Assembly: GCA_937899905.1 (NCBI GenBank)
Contig: CALCCF010000078.1
Span: forward strand, 1 to 44,083
Origin: an uncultured Phycisphaeraceae bacterium
Lineage (GTDB): Bacteria; Planctomycetota; Phycisphaerae; Phycisphaerales; UBA1924
DNA length: 44,083 nt
Direction of reading: 5' to 3'
Below the pieces are notes generated by a model. The model did no database searches. It saw only the letters and a list, made by a program, of their open reading frames with translations, and was not told the origin of the DNA. The translations under genes and the position numbers were made by a program. This document shows, in pieces, positions 43,909 through 44,083 of the stretch; position 1 is the first letter of the stretch, and each line of letters starts with the position of its first letter.

Positions 43909-44083
43909 GTGGCTTTAAGGTCGAACGCGTCTATCCGCACCCCCGCGACCGAGTGTGGCGGGCGATCACCGATCCCGAGCTGCTCGGTCGCTGGCTGATG
44001 CCCAACGACTTCGCGCCAGAGCTCGGCCACGAATTCACGTTCCGCACCGACCCGGGCCCGGGTCGGTGCGGAACGTGAATTCG
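43905..44083 (+). CDS. SRPBCC/AHSA1-like protein, truncated at the window end
   Basis: Only about 50 codons are reliable. MSGFKVERVYPHPRDRVWRA followed by ITDPELLGRWLMPNDF and HEFTFRTDPGPG is the start of a typical AHSA1-type SRPBCC domain, a helix-grip fold that binds hydrophobic ligands. After RTDPGP the frame runs into the second arm of the terminal palindrome and stops at 44076-44078. That ending is not natural, so the gene should be read as incomplete from about 44056-44062 onward. Confidence 0.8.
44030..44083. repeat. Perfect 54-nt palindrome at the window end
   Basis: Bases 44030-44056 are the exact reverse complement of 44057-44083: 27-bp arms, no spacer, reaching the last base. The centre is the self-complementary CCCGGGCCCGGG at 44051-44062. 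It lies inside a protein-coding gene. A fold-back during amplification or assembly explains it better than a biological hairpin. Confidence 0.9.

Overview
The window is a high-GC bacterial chromosome segment that most resembles a planctomycete of the Phycisphaerae type. That assignment is inference. It rests on the two-repeat dockerin-like N-terminus of a secreted hydrolase, two divergent GroEL paralogues, the pilus/type II secretion gene set, and a large TPR plus ExbB/ExbD plus propeller operon. Genes are dense, and stops and starts often overlap (ATGA or TGATG). Several promoters sit so close to the start codon that the mRNA is probably leaderless. The left edge cuts a dnaJ gene. The right edge stops inside a perfect 54-nt palindrome that looks like an assembly fold-back.

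Layout. 1-5614 (minus): a chaperone block reading groEL (GGM tail), small membrane protein, groES, sulfotransferase, groEL (no GGM tail), dnaJ. 5908-6300 (plus): a solitary nuoA. 6459-17808 (plus): histidine kinase, STAS protein, PilB/GspE ATPase, PilC/GspF, PilM/N/O/P-like proteins and five pilin or pseudopilin-like proteins. This is a type IV pilus/type II secretion hybrid without a secretin, prepilin peptidase or PilT in view. 17862-19819 (minus): a response regulator overlapping an HD-GYP protein. 19936-20022: tRNA-Ser(UGA). 20215-22401: a secreted alpha/beta hydrolase.

22441-29211 (minus): a compact histidine operon, hisG, hisC-hisB fusion, hisH, hisF, hisA-hisI-hisE fusion, hisD. Upstream lies a previously unmarked leader ORF with five His codons. 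It is followed by RNA segments that can pair 1:2, 2:3 or 3:4, the architecture of a histidine attenuator. Every step of the pathway is encoded except histidinol-phosphate phosphatase.

29270-30957 (plus): a PGPGW-type membrane protein, a cupin and a pirin. 31269-38694 (plus): a Tol-like envelope operon made of a secreted TPR protein, a TolQ/ExbB channel, a TolR/ExbD protein and a 1048-residue membrane protein. The last combines PD40 propeller repeats, a repetitive periplasmic linker and a carboxypeptidase-regulatory-like domain. 38749-39964: an ArsR-type regulator with two VOC proteins, with a perfect operator-like inverted repeat between -35 and -10. 40098-40745: a DUF3885-like protein. 40952-43435: a fused membrane/spermidine-synthase-like protein whose natural start is interrupted by an amber codon. 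43564-44083: a second ArsR-type regulator and a truncated SRPBCC gene.

The strongest candidates for something new are the histidine attenuator driven by a possibly leaderless leader peptide, the two His-enzyme fusions in the same operon, and the Tol-like operon in which a TolB-type propeller appears fused to a membrane-spanning linker protein.
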